Assembly: GCA_028565635.1 (NCBI GenBank)
Contig: JAOXYB010015853.1
Location: 1 to 57,541, forward strand
Length of the DNA stretch: 57,541 nt
Direction: 5' to 3'
Source of the DNA: Phoronis ovalis
Taxonomy: Eukaryota > Phoronida > Phoronidae
Positions 37,101 through 52,100 of this stretch are shown in pieces (within the stretch, counting starts at the first letter, position 1; every line of letters starts with the position of its first letter). The position numbers and the translations under genes are program-made. The notes under the pieces are model-generated. The model saw only the letters and a list, made by a program, of their open reading frames with translations. It had not been told where the DNA came from and made no database searches.

Positions 37101-40100
37101 CTATTGAATAGTTAATACAGTTATACACATGATATCCACCTCTTTTACTGTCGTGCACCAATGTGAACAAAAATAAATAATGACGATTTACTTATTAATG
37201 CTAGTCTAATATATATACATATTACTCTGTTTGTAACTTAACATGACTGTTATCTCTGTTTATATAACTTAATATTTGTAATCTCTTTAGTAGTTGTATT
37301 TTGTATTGAATGATTTTATAAAATAGGACCATCTCTAATGGGTATATTTGTGTATGTAATTCAACCGTAATTTCTAAAAGTTTCTTGAAGAACACTGTAG
37401 TAAGTTGTAGGTTACATGTATATGATCCAGACATGTTTTGTATTTCAATCTATGTGCCTTTATCTGCTGAAAGGTTTACATACTACTGTAGACTGTAGTG
37501 ATGTGTTGTAACTTGTTAGTTTTCTGTTCTGTATGAGATACACTGTGTATGGTTTAATATTCATTCAGGAGCAGCAGGAACTACTCATTGCTAAGCGATT
37601 TCTGGAAATGATTAAAGAAACGTTGAGTCCTATTGAAGAGCTTAAAGCCATAGCACAACCATTCTTGGATGCCTACAATTCTATATTTGATGTTATAAGA
37701 GGCATAAAGAAAGCTTATTTTGACCTAAAGACGATGTAAGCTTTAACGTAATTTGTTTAAACAGAGTTTTGAGATTAGCATGAAATGGGATAACAGTAAT
37801 GTTATATCCAGTTGCATGTTACGATAAAGGAGTAATCAGTAAATAATTTGTGGGACAAAAATTCTTTTCAGTTAAAAGTTAACATTACAGGACATGCGCC
37901 TTCATTAGTGCTATAGTGCCCTCTGCTGGAATACTTAATGATATAATTAATAAATAGAAGTTATTGTTTTATTGCCACAATTGACGAAACTTATTACAAC
38001 TATATTTATTTTAGGGTGAAAAAAGGTAGGGCACTTATTGATAAAGTGTTTGGTCCAAAATTTCACAAGTTGTTCCCCGTGGTGCGAGTTGACTGTGATG
38101 ACAGTAACTGTGCATGTGGTATCTTCCCATCTACAGTTGACGGGGAATTGCAAGCTGGCGTTGATGTAAAAGCTGCCACTGGAAAAAGGGTATTTGTACT
38201 TATAATAAACCTGCTGTTAAGATCACTGCCTATGTATACAGTAGGGCAGTAAATTTTATTCCATTGAGTGTTCAAAAATACTACCTGCACACAAAGGCCA
38301 ATTATCATAGCTCCCTTGCAGAGTAGATTTTTGTGCATGTTTGACTGTAAATTAAATACACTTATTAACTGATAAAACTAATTGTTATAATTATACTAAA
38401 AAATAGGAATAGCCACCTTACAAAATTGTCCACTTTGTCAAATACTGTCTGAAATAAAAAAGCTAATATTAGGAGACGTAAACAGTTCTGTAGCTATGTG
38501 TAACACTCTGATTAATATAATTGCTTTATTCAGGTGGTGGCTCCAGTCACTGGACTTGTGGAGGCAAGGGGAAGTAATGAAGTTTTAATTACGCCATCAG
38601 CTGGTGCTTTTGAACAGTATCAAATTATCCTAACAAACGTCCAACCAGATTCAAGTAAGAAAGTGTACACAGCTGGACAAACAATTGGAAGAGTCTCTCG
38701 ATCCAAGTGTACTCCAAATTTCATCCATGTAGTCATGCGAAAAGTGCCACCACAAGATGAGCCTGTGAATTCTGATGACGAATATGATTATATTGACCCA
38801 ACGCCTTTTATTGATCCTATTCTACCAACACCCAGATGGATTACAGAGTGCAATGAGAGAAGTTTTTATTATATAGGTCAATCGGCAGATGTTGGAACGG
38901 CTGTAGATAAAGTTAAGAATATCATCGGTAGGCAATATATTTTTTCTCTCTTTTCAAGTAAAATTTCCATCTGATATCAAATTCATATTTTTTTCAATTT
39001 TTAAGTAGAATAAAATGCCATTTTATCGAATAATCTGTATATTATATATTTTTAATCAAAAATGTCCGTATGAAGGCAATACGGTAAGAATACAATAACC
39101 AGCTGTAAACCTCACTAAGGCCAATCTCTCCAACATGCAACATTGATTCTCGGCTAGGAGTACAGTCTTGAAGTTGTTTATACAACTTGTTAACTGTCTA
39201 GTAGTATGTAACAGCACAAATATTGTAGAACGGGTCAAGAGGGAGGCTGCAGAGCACCTGGAATCTAGTGCATTTTCTGACGATCCACCTGTTGATTTGA
39301 CATATCGACCACCAGGACTAGATACAAGCTCTACAAATACATTTAAAGAAAGTTTCAAAACAGAAGTAGCTAAATTCAAGGACTTCACTCAAGTTTTTAA
39401 CCTATCATCGTAAGTAATATATGAATCTTATATGAAAATATTTCTTTGAATATTTTACGTTAAACATTGAATTTAAATACAACAAATTTTGATAGAAAAT
39501 GCTGTGTGATCATTAGCTTAAAGAGTGATAGACCTACATGTAAACAGTGGTAGTAACTTATGCAATTTGAGCATTTAATAAAACTCAAGTCAGATTTTGT
39601 TGCTTTACTGAGACTCTGGCTTACCACTTATGCCTGCTTAAAATTAAGGATCAATGGCTCTGTTAAACTTTTGATTTCATTTTAGGAAAGCACCAAACAT
39701 CTTAGATGCCATAAATATTAATGGGATGCAACTACGCCAGATTATACGCATCTTGACAGTTGGGGGGCAGACAGAAAAGAAAGCGTCCCTTGAGTCACTT
39801 GTAGCAGAACTGGCTGAGTTTTTAAGAGATGAACCTATACAGCATCCAACTAGCTTTAGTCCACGACGTCTGCGATATTTATTACAAAGACGCGGACAAG
39901 ACGATACGGGTCCCTTTCAAAAGATGGTTATGTCTTTCTTGGAAATACCATCATCAGGTATATTTTTGATGTTGTTATGTGGTGTGATTTTGTTCTTTTA
40001 GCTACTTAGAATCTTGTGGTATCCTGCAAAGTTGTTAAATATCAACAATTACTATTTTATGTTTCTACTTTTTTTACATTTTGTTGTTGAAAACATATTC

Positions 40101-43100
40101 ATTGTGTTATAAAACATCTTGCTATGTTTACAATGCATATTAGTTTTTAAACTTAAAAATTTCAATATTTTTATAGAATTTTAACCAGGCACCTAAAACT
40201 TCAATTTTTTCCATCAAAAAATAAATGATATATTCTCGAAGCATGCTCACCCTGATCATTATTTTAAAATGTTAGAAATTAAACCGTTATAATAGTGACA
40301 AAGCATCACTTGTATAGACAAAATATCTGACTTGTTACATGTAGGTATATATGCATGTAATTAAAAACTAGGACTTCTGTTCTTGTTTGATAGTGAGTGC
40401 ATTTTGGGATATACAAAAACTGAAAGATGTGCTATTAAGACATGCTTCAAGTCAAACAATACTGATGTTTTCTTTTTTGATTAGTATGCCCAGACATTCG
40501 TTCTGGAATAGCTCGTGGATTTGGACATTTTTGTAACCCACATGATGATTGTTTGGGTGTGACCTGTGGCTTACTTATCAAGTTCATGTTCTTTCAAAAA
40601 GTTATGAAACTAGATGTTCGTTTCAATTCCTGCGCTCAAAGAATTGATGTGCTTGTTGGAGACTTAACAACATTTTTCAGCTTAAACAGTAAGTTTTCTT
40701 AATGTATTTTGATCAAAAAAAGAAAAAAGTTAAGCTCTATGTAATTTAAGTTTAATTCATTTGTACATTTCATTGCTATATTTCAAATGTTTATAATAAA
40801 TGTATCTTATCAAAAGGAAATACATGTCTGGGTACTTCTGTTTAGATAGAAGAACATACATGTACATTCATATATAACCTCTGTATCCCTCAAAATTTGT
40901 GAGGAAGATTTTTCCAAGCAGAGAGGTGACATCCTATACTTTTACAATAATTATACACTGCTTAATTTTGTGTTTTGATGATTCAGTAATATAAATGTTT
41001 TGCTAATATTTCGCAAGGTCATGATTTACAATAAAAGCTGTGACATACTAGTCTGTTTTGTTAAATCTTTTTATGTACTAAGAAGCCATCTTGATGTTTA
41101 AAGTATCATATGAGCATATCTCCAGGAGGCAGCGTATTGTAGATCCTATCTGACTACACATAGTTAATATCAAATATATTTCCAGCTGCAGAGTACAACA
41201 TTGAAAAAGCTGTGGGTGGTTTTGAGAACATGAACTTGCTGATGACCTTCAAAGTGACCACTGGTCAACAGGATGAAGTTATAGTTAGTGCAAATGCTAA
41301 GCTGTGTTCTAGTTTCTTCCCATCGTGTACTCAGACCATGGATATTTTTGATGAAATGATTTTCAAAAAACCATCTACTCCTTGTCTTATAGGTGATTAG
41401 AATTAAAATTTAAATATGTTTTCTGTAATGTTCTAAGTGAAGAGCACATTTTTACCATCTGATGATCTTTTTGATGAGAGTTATTGTTCCATGAAATTAA
41501 CATAAATTACTTACCAGTAGGATTTATTTAATATCTTCAAGCAGGCTTGAGTAAATTATTTCAGTGGGTAAAGCATAAATCACTGCATTTGAATGAACAT
41601 TGCTGTAACAAGTGGAAAACTGCTACATCATTGACATGTCACTGTTTTTTGTTTCAACAGCATAGTTGTAACAGAAGGTGTTTAGATCTTTACACTGTGT
41701 TTAACTCATATTTATTCATTTTCAAGGTGGCGGGTACCATTTGGCCGAAGTAACTGAAACTATAAACTTTGTGTAAAATACTTAACAGTTAAATTAAATG
41801 ATAACATAGTAATTACTTTGTTGGAGGAAAGGTACCAGCAGCAGCTGGAAGAATGAAAATTTACTTTTCCTGTCACATGACTAGCTAATCAGTAAAATTC
41901 ACTTATTTGACTAGGCAAATTTCGAAAAAATATAACTCCCGACACCCCAGAAAACACTAAGCTGAACTTGGTCAAAATAAAATTTAAATTAATATCATTT
42001 TTATGACGCCTATATTTTGAGAGGCACATAATTTAAGAAAAAGGAACTTCAAAAATCTGAGGCATTGGAGACACCTGTTGCAAGGTAATTTTGACCAAGT
42101 TTCATTCTTGTATCTGCAAGGGTATGGGAGTTATATTTTTTGATGTTTGTGTTCAATAAAAGTGAGTTTTTACCTAAAATGGCCTTCTCGTTAATTACAT
42201 AATTATGTCAAACATAATTTGAGTAAATTTTCACAATCCCTATGTTGGTACTTTCCAAAAATGCATACTTCTATTGCAAAGTCTATCCTTTCAATTGAAG
42301 AAAATCCAACTTAAAGTATGAAATGTGATTAAGTTTTCTCGAACGGTACTACTCGCTACCTGAAGTGCGTATGTTTGTATGTCCTACCGTACAAAACAAG
42401 ACCAGATTGAAATTTGTACATGTACTAATTACTTATTAATGTTTCAAGCAGCTGAGTTACCCACTTTTCAAGAATATCAGTACTCATTTAATCAACGCAT
42501 GGATTGAATTAAAAGTATACCCACCCTTGACACATATTTATATAATATACTGATTTTTTTATTGCAGGATCTGCAAATGATGGTACATCTGATAGAGTTT
42601 TTAGCATGAAGCTTCAGTACTTTGCCAATGAAGTTCTTGATAACAACCTGGGCAACAGACAAGAGATACTTACTCTTTTAAATGAACTGAGATCTGCAAC
42701 TTTGGATGCTGTAAGTGGGAAAGAACAGTATATTTTGTAAAAATATATTACAATACATTGGTAGTTTTAGAGTGGGTGTGATCGTACCCTCAGCTATCTA
42801 TTGTAACTAAAAACTAATTTAAATGGCTAAAATTGAAACAAAGATTGACTTTGTGCCCATTGGGCATTTGCTTTTTCCTTATTCCTACAAAAATTCAATC
42901 CTGCAACTTGAAATCCTGGGATTGTCCCTGCAATAATGTATTAAAGTAAAACCCAATATCCACATTTTTTATTCTAATTTACCTGCATATATCAGGAGTT
43001 TTTAAAATGTGCAAAGTTAAAAAATTGGTTCATTAATAGCAAACAAAAGGAGGCAAGGTGTAAAATGAAAATTTTGTCAGTGTGTCTTGTCTTATGTTGT

Positions 43101-46100
43101 ATCAATAACATAGTGTTGTACGAAATACTGTTATGTAAGCAGGAACAAATTTACGGATTTCTCTCTCTCTTGTTGTACAAGCATGTTGTGGTTGAGTTTT
43201 ATAACCAGAGAATTAAATAATCATGCTACAAATTAATTTTCATAAACAAGCGTCTATTGATTGTTTTGCATTGTCCATTCTAAAACCAGCTTGTAGGGTA
43301 GAGCATAAAACTATGGATAAAAACTTGAATATCTGGCAGTACATGTATTTGTTTCTTTCAGTTAATTGATAACCCAGAGCTGTTCCTGGAAATATTAGGA
43401 AAAGAGTTTTCTGATAAGGCTGATGTTTGTCCAAGTGGTAACATTCCAATTCCCCCCGTAGATGTAATTTTTTTCAAATATGAGTTGTGGTTTTTTATTG
43501 GACCTATACCTCTTCGACTACGTAAGTGTATAAAATATTCTTGGAGGAAGTATAAAAAAGTGATAAGGTGTGTTAATTCTGAACAATATGAAGGATGTAA
43601 TGATGAGTTTTATATAGTAAGATAACTATAAACTAACTTAAAGTATAAATTAGCAAATTAGCAAAATGGTTTTATGTGAATCCTCTGTACTCCACCACCA
43701 GCCATTCCCTTTATTGTTTTTGAGCCTATTCAATATCAATTAGACAATTTGTAATAAAGGATAATTGCTGTGTACTGTATCATGTAGCTCACAAAAATTC
43801 ATTGTATGTATGTTTCAGAGCTTGGTGCTGGTGGATCTGTCGGTCTCCACATTACAGTGTCTGCTTGCTTTCTGAGCATGACAGCTAATGTAAGTCCGGA
43901 CAACTTCTTATAATTTTCTGGGGAGTTTGTGCTTGACATATAAGTGAATTCAACATTGTTGGAGATTGAGTTCATAAAATTTTTATTTCCTTTCAACAAA
44001 GATTCTGCACATTTTTAATTTTGATAATTTGAGATCAGCTCTGATTTATATTTTGGATAGCAAAAGCTTGATTCTTATTGTTTATCCAAGTTTAATTTCT
44101 TACAGAACAAACCCAGTGTTATAAAAATATTGTGCATATCTGCGTAAAACAATCGAGACTATGACACCTCTAATAACTTATGATACTATACACATGTACA
44201 CACTCCTAGCATATCATGTGCTCTTACATTTTAGGTTTGTTCTGATTTACCTGTAGTTTTGATATTTCCTATGTTAGCACACAGTTTACACCAAAATATC
44301 TCAAGGTAACAGTTAAACAATTGGCAACATATCTCTCCCTGGCATTGGGACTAATAATATGTTGTCGCTATTATTTAGGTTGGTGTAGTTCCTTGGGTAG
44401 GTGGTAAAGTTTATGGATCGCTATCAGTTGACATTGGTTTTGCTGCAGCTGGAATAACATTAACAGGATACTTGTTGGAGACACAGTTTCCTATAACAGG
44501 AACAATAAAATTTAACAAATTTCCTCTAGATATTGGGTAAGTGTGCAAAAGAAAGCAGTAGACTCAGATTCTGTTTTTATTGAATTAAGATGCCTTTGAA
44601 CCAATTTCATTACTGTATACTGACTATTCACGCATGCAACGAACAAATATTATTGTGGCCAGCTACAAGGATTCTTGATCCAGGGTTCCTGATGTATTTT
44701 TAGTCAGAACATACTACTAACAATGAAAGTGTACTAAATTATGATGAAAGTAATAAAGAATAAACAACTACTTTGTAAACTTAAATCAATCTTTCTTGTT
44801 GGAAATACTGCAATTTATAAAGTAATTTTATTATTTTATATTATAATTTGTTTAATTTTGTTTTAGGGTCAAAATGGACCTTATATTGGTGCCCCTAAGG
44901 CTTGAGTTAAAGGCTTGGTTAAAAATACGATTCTTTTTCTTCTCCAAACGATGGAGTTATACACTTTGGAGTTACACAGCGCCAAGTATTCGTCGTAACA
45001 TATTTGACATTCCTATAGTGGAGGACGACAAATCTGCACCAGTTACACTGCCAACGTCATACAATAACGGCAAAGGTAAGACATTACAATGCAAAAATGA
45101 GCCACTAAAATTTAATTTTTACCAGCAGCAATATTGGTAATGGTACAGTTTAGTATTTTGAGTACAAATTGTAAATAATGTTATATAACCAGGATAATGC
45201 CTAACAGTATATGGTCTGCTGCTGTGCATTAGGAGAAAATGATGAGTTTTGCTTTACAAAACTATAAACCTACAGTTATTTCCTGATCGAATATACATTT
45301 AGGTCCATAATATTTAAATTAAAAAAATATCAGCTTACAGCTGAGTAAGCTATTGATATCATCATGTCATCTTTGTTATTGCTAGCAATCTTTATTTATG
45401 ATCACCTAATACTCAGAGACAGTTTCCTGTCTCTATCAGCAGATTAAGATGTAATAATGAAGTTGATGGCTTTGCTTTTGTACTTGACATTTCTGTTGTG
45501 AAGTTCATAAAATGTTTATTAATATTGTACATTTTAGTGTTTTACTTAGGTAAAACATGTTAACTTTGTTTAACATGTAGAATGTTTTTAATTAATTTTC
45601 ATTTTTGTTATAGGAAAAAGAAGTATCAGTGAAGGATGCAAAGTAATACAAGTGGAGAATCGTGATTACACAGATCCAGCATTCTTACTGGAAGTTACAG
45701 CTCAGGATGAAGTCAGCGATATTAAAAGGAGATACATCATAGGGTCGCATCCAGGAGGTAGTGACATACAAGACTGGACAGAAATGGGTGGAGCTTCAAT
45801 CACTGTACCACAAATTATTGTTGGTGGAATACCTTTGTTTTTCACTGTTAAAGTAAGAAATTCACAAGGACTGGATGGAACAGCTGAGTGTTCTTTGGAT
45901 ACATATGATGTGACACTTCCTGATGGTAGAGTTGAAGATTCTTATAAATTTTCCAGTCATCCACGTAAGCTTAGTGCTACCTTAGTCCTGAGAGAAGATT
46001 CTCCTTTGAGAAAGAAGCAGAACAAAGCTGTAGGTTTTGGTGCCGGTCAATTTGGTAATGAAGTAGTTGATTGGATGGAATTTTCTCCGGATGAAATATC

Positions 46101-49100
46101 TGTTAATGCCGAGGCTCAAAATGAATTAGAACATTTTTCAGTACCAAGGAGAGGCCGTTTAACCTCAGAACCAATAAAAGTTACTCAATCTTTTACTACT
46201 CTTCATTGTGCACAGGAGTGTGTTAATTTTGGTACCAAGTGCATTTCCTTTGACTATGATTCATCCTCTATGGAATGTTTCCTTCAATCTAACATCCAAG
46301 GTCCATATGCTGAACTTCAACACAGTGGAGCCTTCCACAACTATGAACGAATTGGTGTTGGTCATACTGATTTCTTGGAATACAGCCATGTTAACGTTAC
46401 GCATGGAACAACATATTTTATTAATGTAGAGATAATCAACACTCTAGGTTATGTTAACTATCTTTCGTCTAAAGGCACCTTGGTTGATTTTACCCCACCT
46501 GAACCTGGCATTATTGCCAATGCTTCGCTTGATATTGTCAAACCAGATGGATGCAGTGCAGCTGTCACTCAAAGGTGCATTGATGTCACCTGGCACCCGA
46601 ATCATAGGTAAGGTAACATACACATTTACTATAACCTTGTTCTGTTGTGCTATAATTACCACCTAACCTACCTACTTATATTTGTTATTTTTTAAAAACA
46701 AACTTATTATACAAGTGTCTTTTTGCCTTCAATATTTAATAATAAACTTTCTATGAAAAAAAATCCCTCACAAAACTGCAAATAATGATGTTTTTGTATC
46801 AGATTCTCTTAATATGTGGTTAATTCAATTATTTTAACAAATAATTTGATTAAGAATTTCAAAAAATACTTTGATTTCTTATGTGTAAGACAAAACTGTG
46901 CTGTCTCCATTCCCAACATTTTCAGAACAATCATTGATGGACCTGGCTCCAGAACTGTCTTCAATGGTCATGAGAAATTGGTTGACCAAAAATATACCTT
47001 AGATAATCATTATATGACTGGTAAGTATAAAATCATGGATCATCTGATGGCAAAAATACTGTTTGTAAGAATAGTTTACTTTAGATTTTAATAATTCTCA
47101 AAAAACTTTGCATTGAAAGGTGGTGTAAAAGGCAATGTTTAAATGTGTATCATGTCGAGAATGAATTTCAAGTCTTCCATACCTTCTTTATGTACACTAA
47201 ATGCCTATTCAACAGCTTTAAATATGATTTCCAATATTTATTTTTAAAACCAGCATGTTTTAAGCAAAGAGACGATATATTGTGGTATTGGGTACAAACC
47301 AGTTTAAGCTTCAAGTTAAATATTATATTTAATATTTACTGACCTACACATTTTCAAATGTTTCAGCACACTGGGATGGTTTCTATGATAACGAGACGGA
47401 TATTTGGGGTTACACATGGGCTGCAGGAAGCCAAATATGCGGGACTGATGTGGACCCATATGATGATCCACATTCCCATTTGGCTGGAAAGTCTTTCTGG
47501 ACCCATCATGGCTTAGCAAAAAGTTTACACTTGCGAGATGGCTACTATTACGTTGCAGTTCAAGCTTTGAATAGTGTTCACTTTGGTGGCTCACTAGTAA
47601 CAACTGTATGCCATAGTTCACATCTTATAGTTGACACTACCAAGCCAATAATACATGCTGTGGATGATTATTTTTATGATGAAGATTTTGACTTGCTGTT
47701 GTTAAATTACGAAGTGTCAGATGCTTTGTCTGGAATTATGAGAGTTGATTTTGGTTTGGGGCATACAAAACACGATGTTGGAGTTCGAGCATATTCTCGT
47801 TATGAGCATAAAACAGGAAATGACACATACATTGTGGTGGATGGTGTCGGCCTTGTTGATGGTGTTCCGGCATGGATACGACTTAGAGCTGTTAACAACG
47901 GTAAAGTTCATGTGTGGGATCTAATTTTTAAAAAAATCTTTGCTGAGATGCCTAATGTTTGGCTGCTGTCATGTGATTCTGTTAGCATTCTATATTGACA
48001 ATTGAAAACAATTTTAGCTTTTTCCCTCTGTACCCACATTCAAGGCTCCTGTTTTGACAAGATTTCTCCTGGTTTTGATATTTGACCTGTCTACAGTTCA
48101 TAAAGATGAAATTTGACATCAATCATAGATTTCTGTCGCAAAAGAAATATATAAAATGAATAATTTATTTTCATCGCCTTCAAAAATGTGGAATACACTT
48201 AAGAGTACAGTTAGTTGATTTTAGACCTTGTTTGCATTTGGTAAACTATGAATTACTGATATTAACACAGCTGCTCTGATACTTTCTCATTGTCTGTTTT
48301 AACAGTTTGGTGTATGACGTTGTGTAATCTGCTCATTACAACTGATTTCTTTAAGCTTAAAATTTTGATTTTATAGTTGAGTTACTGACAGCTGGCCACT
48401 CCACCTATCCAATCATGATAGACAGAACACCACCTACTGTTGGCATTGTATATGACGGTTTGAAAATCCACACGGATACCGCTTATCAGTCTAGTAACTC
48501 CACCTTGTGTGCTCACTGGAAGGACTTCTTTGACCCAGATTCAGGAATAAGCAAGTATGTCAACAGCTGTTACAAGTATTACTCTCATTTTAATGGACAT
48601 TCCAAAACAAAGTTGCACTAAAAGTAATTTATTTTTCAAAACTGACCACATATGAGCTTGTGCTACAATTAAACTCTTGTTATTAATTTCTTTAGACTTA
48701 AAAGCATGTATGTCCATATTCACCAATCCTATATTCTCTGTGGTGATCTGAAGTTCATCGTAACACTAGCAACATGTCCAATTCTGGACAGCAGAATGCC
48801 ATCAAACGTTTTCTACAACAGCCGCCATCTTTGTCTCTAAATCTACTGCAAGATGTCATTTAATTGCACCAGTAATATAGTAATATTGCCAAAAATTCAA
48901 TTCACAATAATTTCCCACCATCATATTTGGCAGTTTCCAATCTGGAAAATATGCCTGATTCATCAAAACATAATTTTTTAAATCACAAATGCACACACAG
49001 ATGAGAAAAAGTTTTGTAGACAGTTTATCCATCTCAAACTTTCATGAGTTGGGCTGTCTGGCAGAACAATTAAATAATTACTGATTTGTAAAAGGGCAAT

Positions 49101-52100
49101 TATGTGATAAAACATGTATATATTAGTAACTGTTCGTTGATAAAAGGTAAAAAATGTGTTTTTGTCTACTTTCTGAAAGGGTGATATTATTAAATATTGT
49201 TTGCTATCTGTTCCACTGTCAAGAACAAATTAAAGTTTTTAAACTATTTACAAATATTTGTTTGATATTAATAGAAAAATTTGGAGCACAATAATAATTA
49301 ATATTTATTAATTTTGAAGGTTCTATGTTGGCTTTGGGATTGAGCCTGGAAGCCAGTCACTTGGTATCATGGACATTAGCCATCTAAGAAAGTATGCCTG
49401 CATAGAAACCTCCCTCCAACATAACACTACCTACTATGCAACAGTGACAGCAATAAACAGGGGACTACACCCCAAGAATGTGAATGCATCTTCAAATGGA
49501 GGTAAGGAATTAAATACATAATGGTAACAAGATGCTTTAGTTAATAACTTTCAAATCCGAATAATTAGGAACTTTACAGCATGTCTGTTGGTCTCCAGGT
49601 CTGCTTCATTACTCAAAAAAAATTCAAGACACATTTATCTGAATGTTTCTCAACATTAAATTGACCTGGATTTTAAAATATAATACATAATTTTGTATTA
49701 GGGAAACCTTTACTTTTATGAATAGGAGTAAAGTACACAGGCCATGTATACCCTAAAAAGTTATATCTTTTCTTAGTCACAGGGGTTGTCATTTTTATCT
49801 TTGTTGCAAATGTGCAGTGAGATATTCAAAGCACTATTAAACACAATATCATTAACTGATGCATACTTATTCACCGTAAGTAGTCTGATAATACAAGTAG
49901 AAAAGCTTGCGCTTACATGTAGGCTTCACATAATATAATATAAATAACACATTGAACTTTTTTGCTGGTTTTGTTTTAACAGTGTTAGTGGATGTCACGC
50001 CTCCAGAAACTGGCTGGATCAAGGATGGCTTAGATCCTACAGAAGACCTTCAGTACACTCACAAACTGTCTGAAGTGGCAGCGCACTATGGCGGTTTTTA
50101 TGACACAGAAAGTGGTATAAAAAATTTTGACATCTCTGTGTTCATTAACAGTGAGCATAAAGAAACATTTCCAAATGGAGTGAAGCACACCTTTGAAAAG
50201 CACAGTTTTTCTTTGAAGAATGGGGATAAAGTAAATGTTAAAGTTACGGCAACTAATGGTGCTGGTGCAGCTGTATCAAATATGACTAATGGTTATGTAG
50301 TTGATGATACACCGCCATTTCTTAAGTATCTTATAGATAGCAGAAATGGTATGCGCTATCAGACAAGAAGTGACAAAATAGATACAAGTTGGGAATTTGG
50401 TGATGAAGAATCTGGTGTTGCTGAATATCGTTTAGTTATATTTCAATCTCATGAGGGACACAAGACTCGCTTCTGGCCAAGAAATGATGCTGACGAAATC
50501 ATTAAACCGGAAGCCAATGATGCTGGCGTGAATATCTCGCGTGATTTGTTATTGATAAATGGTGCTAAGTATACTGTGCAAGTCACAGCAGTGAACCATG
50601 CACAACTGTCTACAACTCATGAATCAGAAGGCATTGCTATTGATACAACTCCACCTGTAATGACTAAGGTAAATCCAACTGCAGTGTACACAATTGTACT
50701 ATATATATTGTATAGTTTGCATTACAACGCCAACCAAATATTAGATTTTTTGTTGAGATTAAAAATCGCTTTATTTCTAAAAATCCAGTCAGCAAGGTCC
50801 ATTGCCTTTTTTGGACAAATTAAAATTGGTAATTGTATTGGGTAATTTTGTATTCAGAAAGCAGTTTAAGCTATCTGTCTTTAAACAAATTATCTACCTT
50901 TTTTATCTCCTCCAGGTGCTTGTTGGATTATCTGCTGATGAAGAAGAGTTAGATGACAATGGTAATGTCCTCCACATTGATAGACAAAACATTCTGGCTT
51001 CATGGTTAGGACATGATGATCAAAGTGATGTCACAGAATATCTAGTAGCTGTTGGAAAATTTCCGAATGATACTTCACTTACCCTTGGATATGTGTCCTT
51101 TGGCACAGAAAAACATGGTCACATAATGGAATTAGATTTAAATGTAACTGACGAAACAGGTGATTTGTATTACATCACAGTTAAAGTTATCAATGGAGCC
51201 GGAGTGGAATCACGAACAATGTCATCTCGTCCTATACACATACTCAGGGATAATGTCCCAGGAGTTATCTTTGATGGCAGTAAAAAGTATGAGGACAATA
51301 ATATTCAGAAAGACATTTCATCTCTAAAGATGAGTTTCTATGGCTTTGAAAGTCAAATATGTGGTATTGTTGGATATCAGTGGGCCATTGGTAGTAGGCC
51401 AGGATTTTCAGATGTTCAGGGTTTCTCAACCTATGGTATTGTAATGGAAAACGCTACCCATGGAATTGCGCAATCTAATATCCATCTGAAAAATGATGCC
51501 AGTTACTTTGCTTCAGTAAAAGCTATCACAGGCCACAAATGTCATGAAGATTCTATTGTGTCATCATCTGATGGAGTATTGGTTGATAACGCTCCACCAA
51601 CAGTACAAATTACAAAGATTGGTGTTCATGAAGGATCTAATATTCCCTCTACCATTCCTCTGTATCAAGGCATTTTTGATTCAATTGACTATAAATGGAA
51701 TGCTTTCGATGCTGAAAGTGGCTTGAAGGATGTGACATGGCAATATGGAACTCTTCCTGGTCAGGATGACATTTACAGAAAAACATCTTCCTTAGAAGGT
51801 GCCATTCCAGCAGGCATTCTTTCATTGTCTAATTCTTTAACTGCTTTCTTGACTGTTGAAGCTACAGACCTTGTCAGTAATCGGTTTTCCGTTGTATCTC
51901 CACCATTAACTATTGACACCACCCCACCAGTAATAAAGGATTTTGAATGTTCCAAGTATACTTCTGTGTTGCAACCCAACATAGAATGTTCTTGGAATGT
52001 AGAAGAAACAGAGAGTTATTTGACATCTATGAAAATTGGACTAGGCACTAATGAAGGCGCTGATAATCTTGTACGCTACAGATTAATTTCATTATCTAAA

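Noticed and set aside
47316-47621. 101-codon minus-strand open frame
   Set aside because: Antisense shadow of gene C exon 47367-47900.
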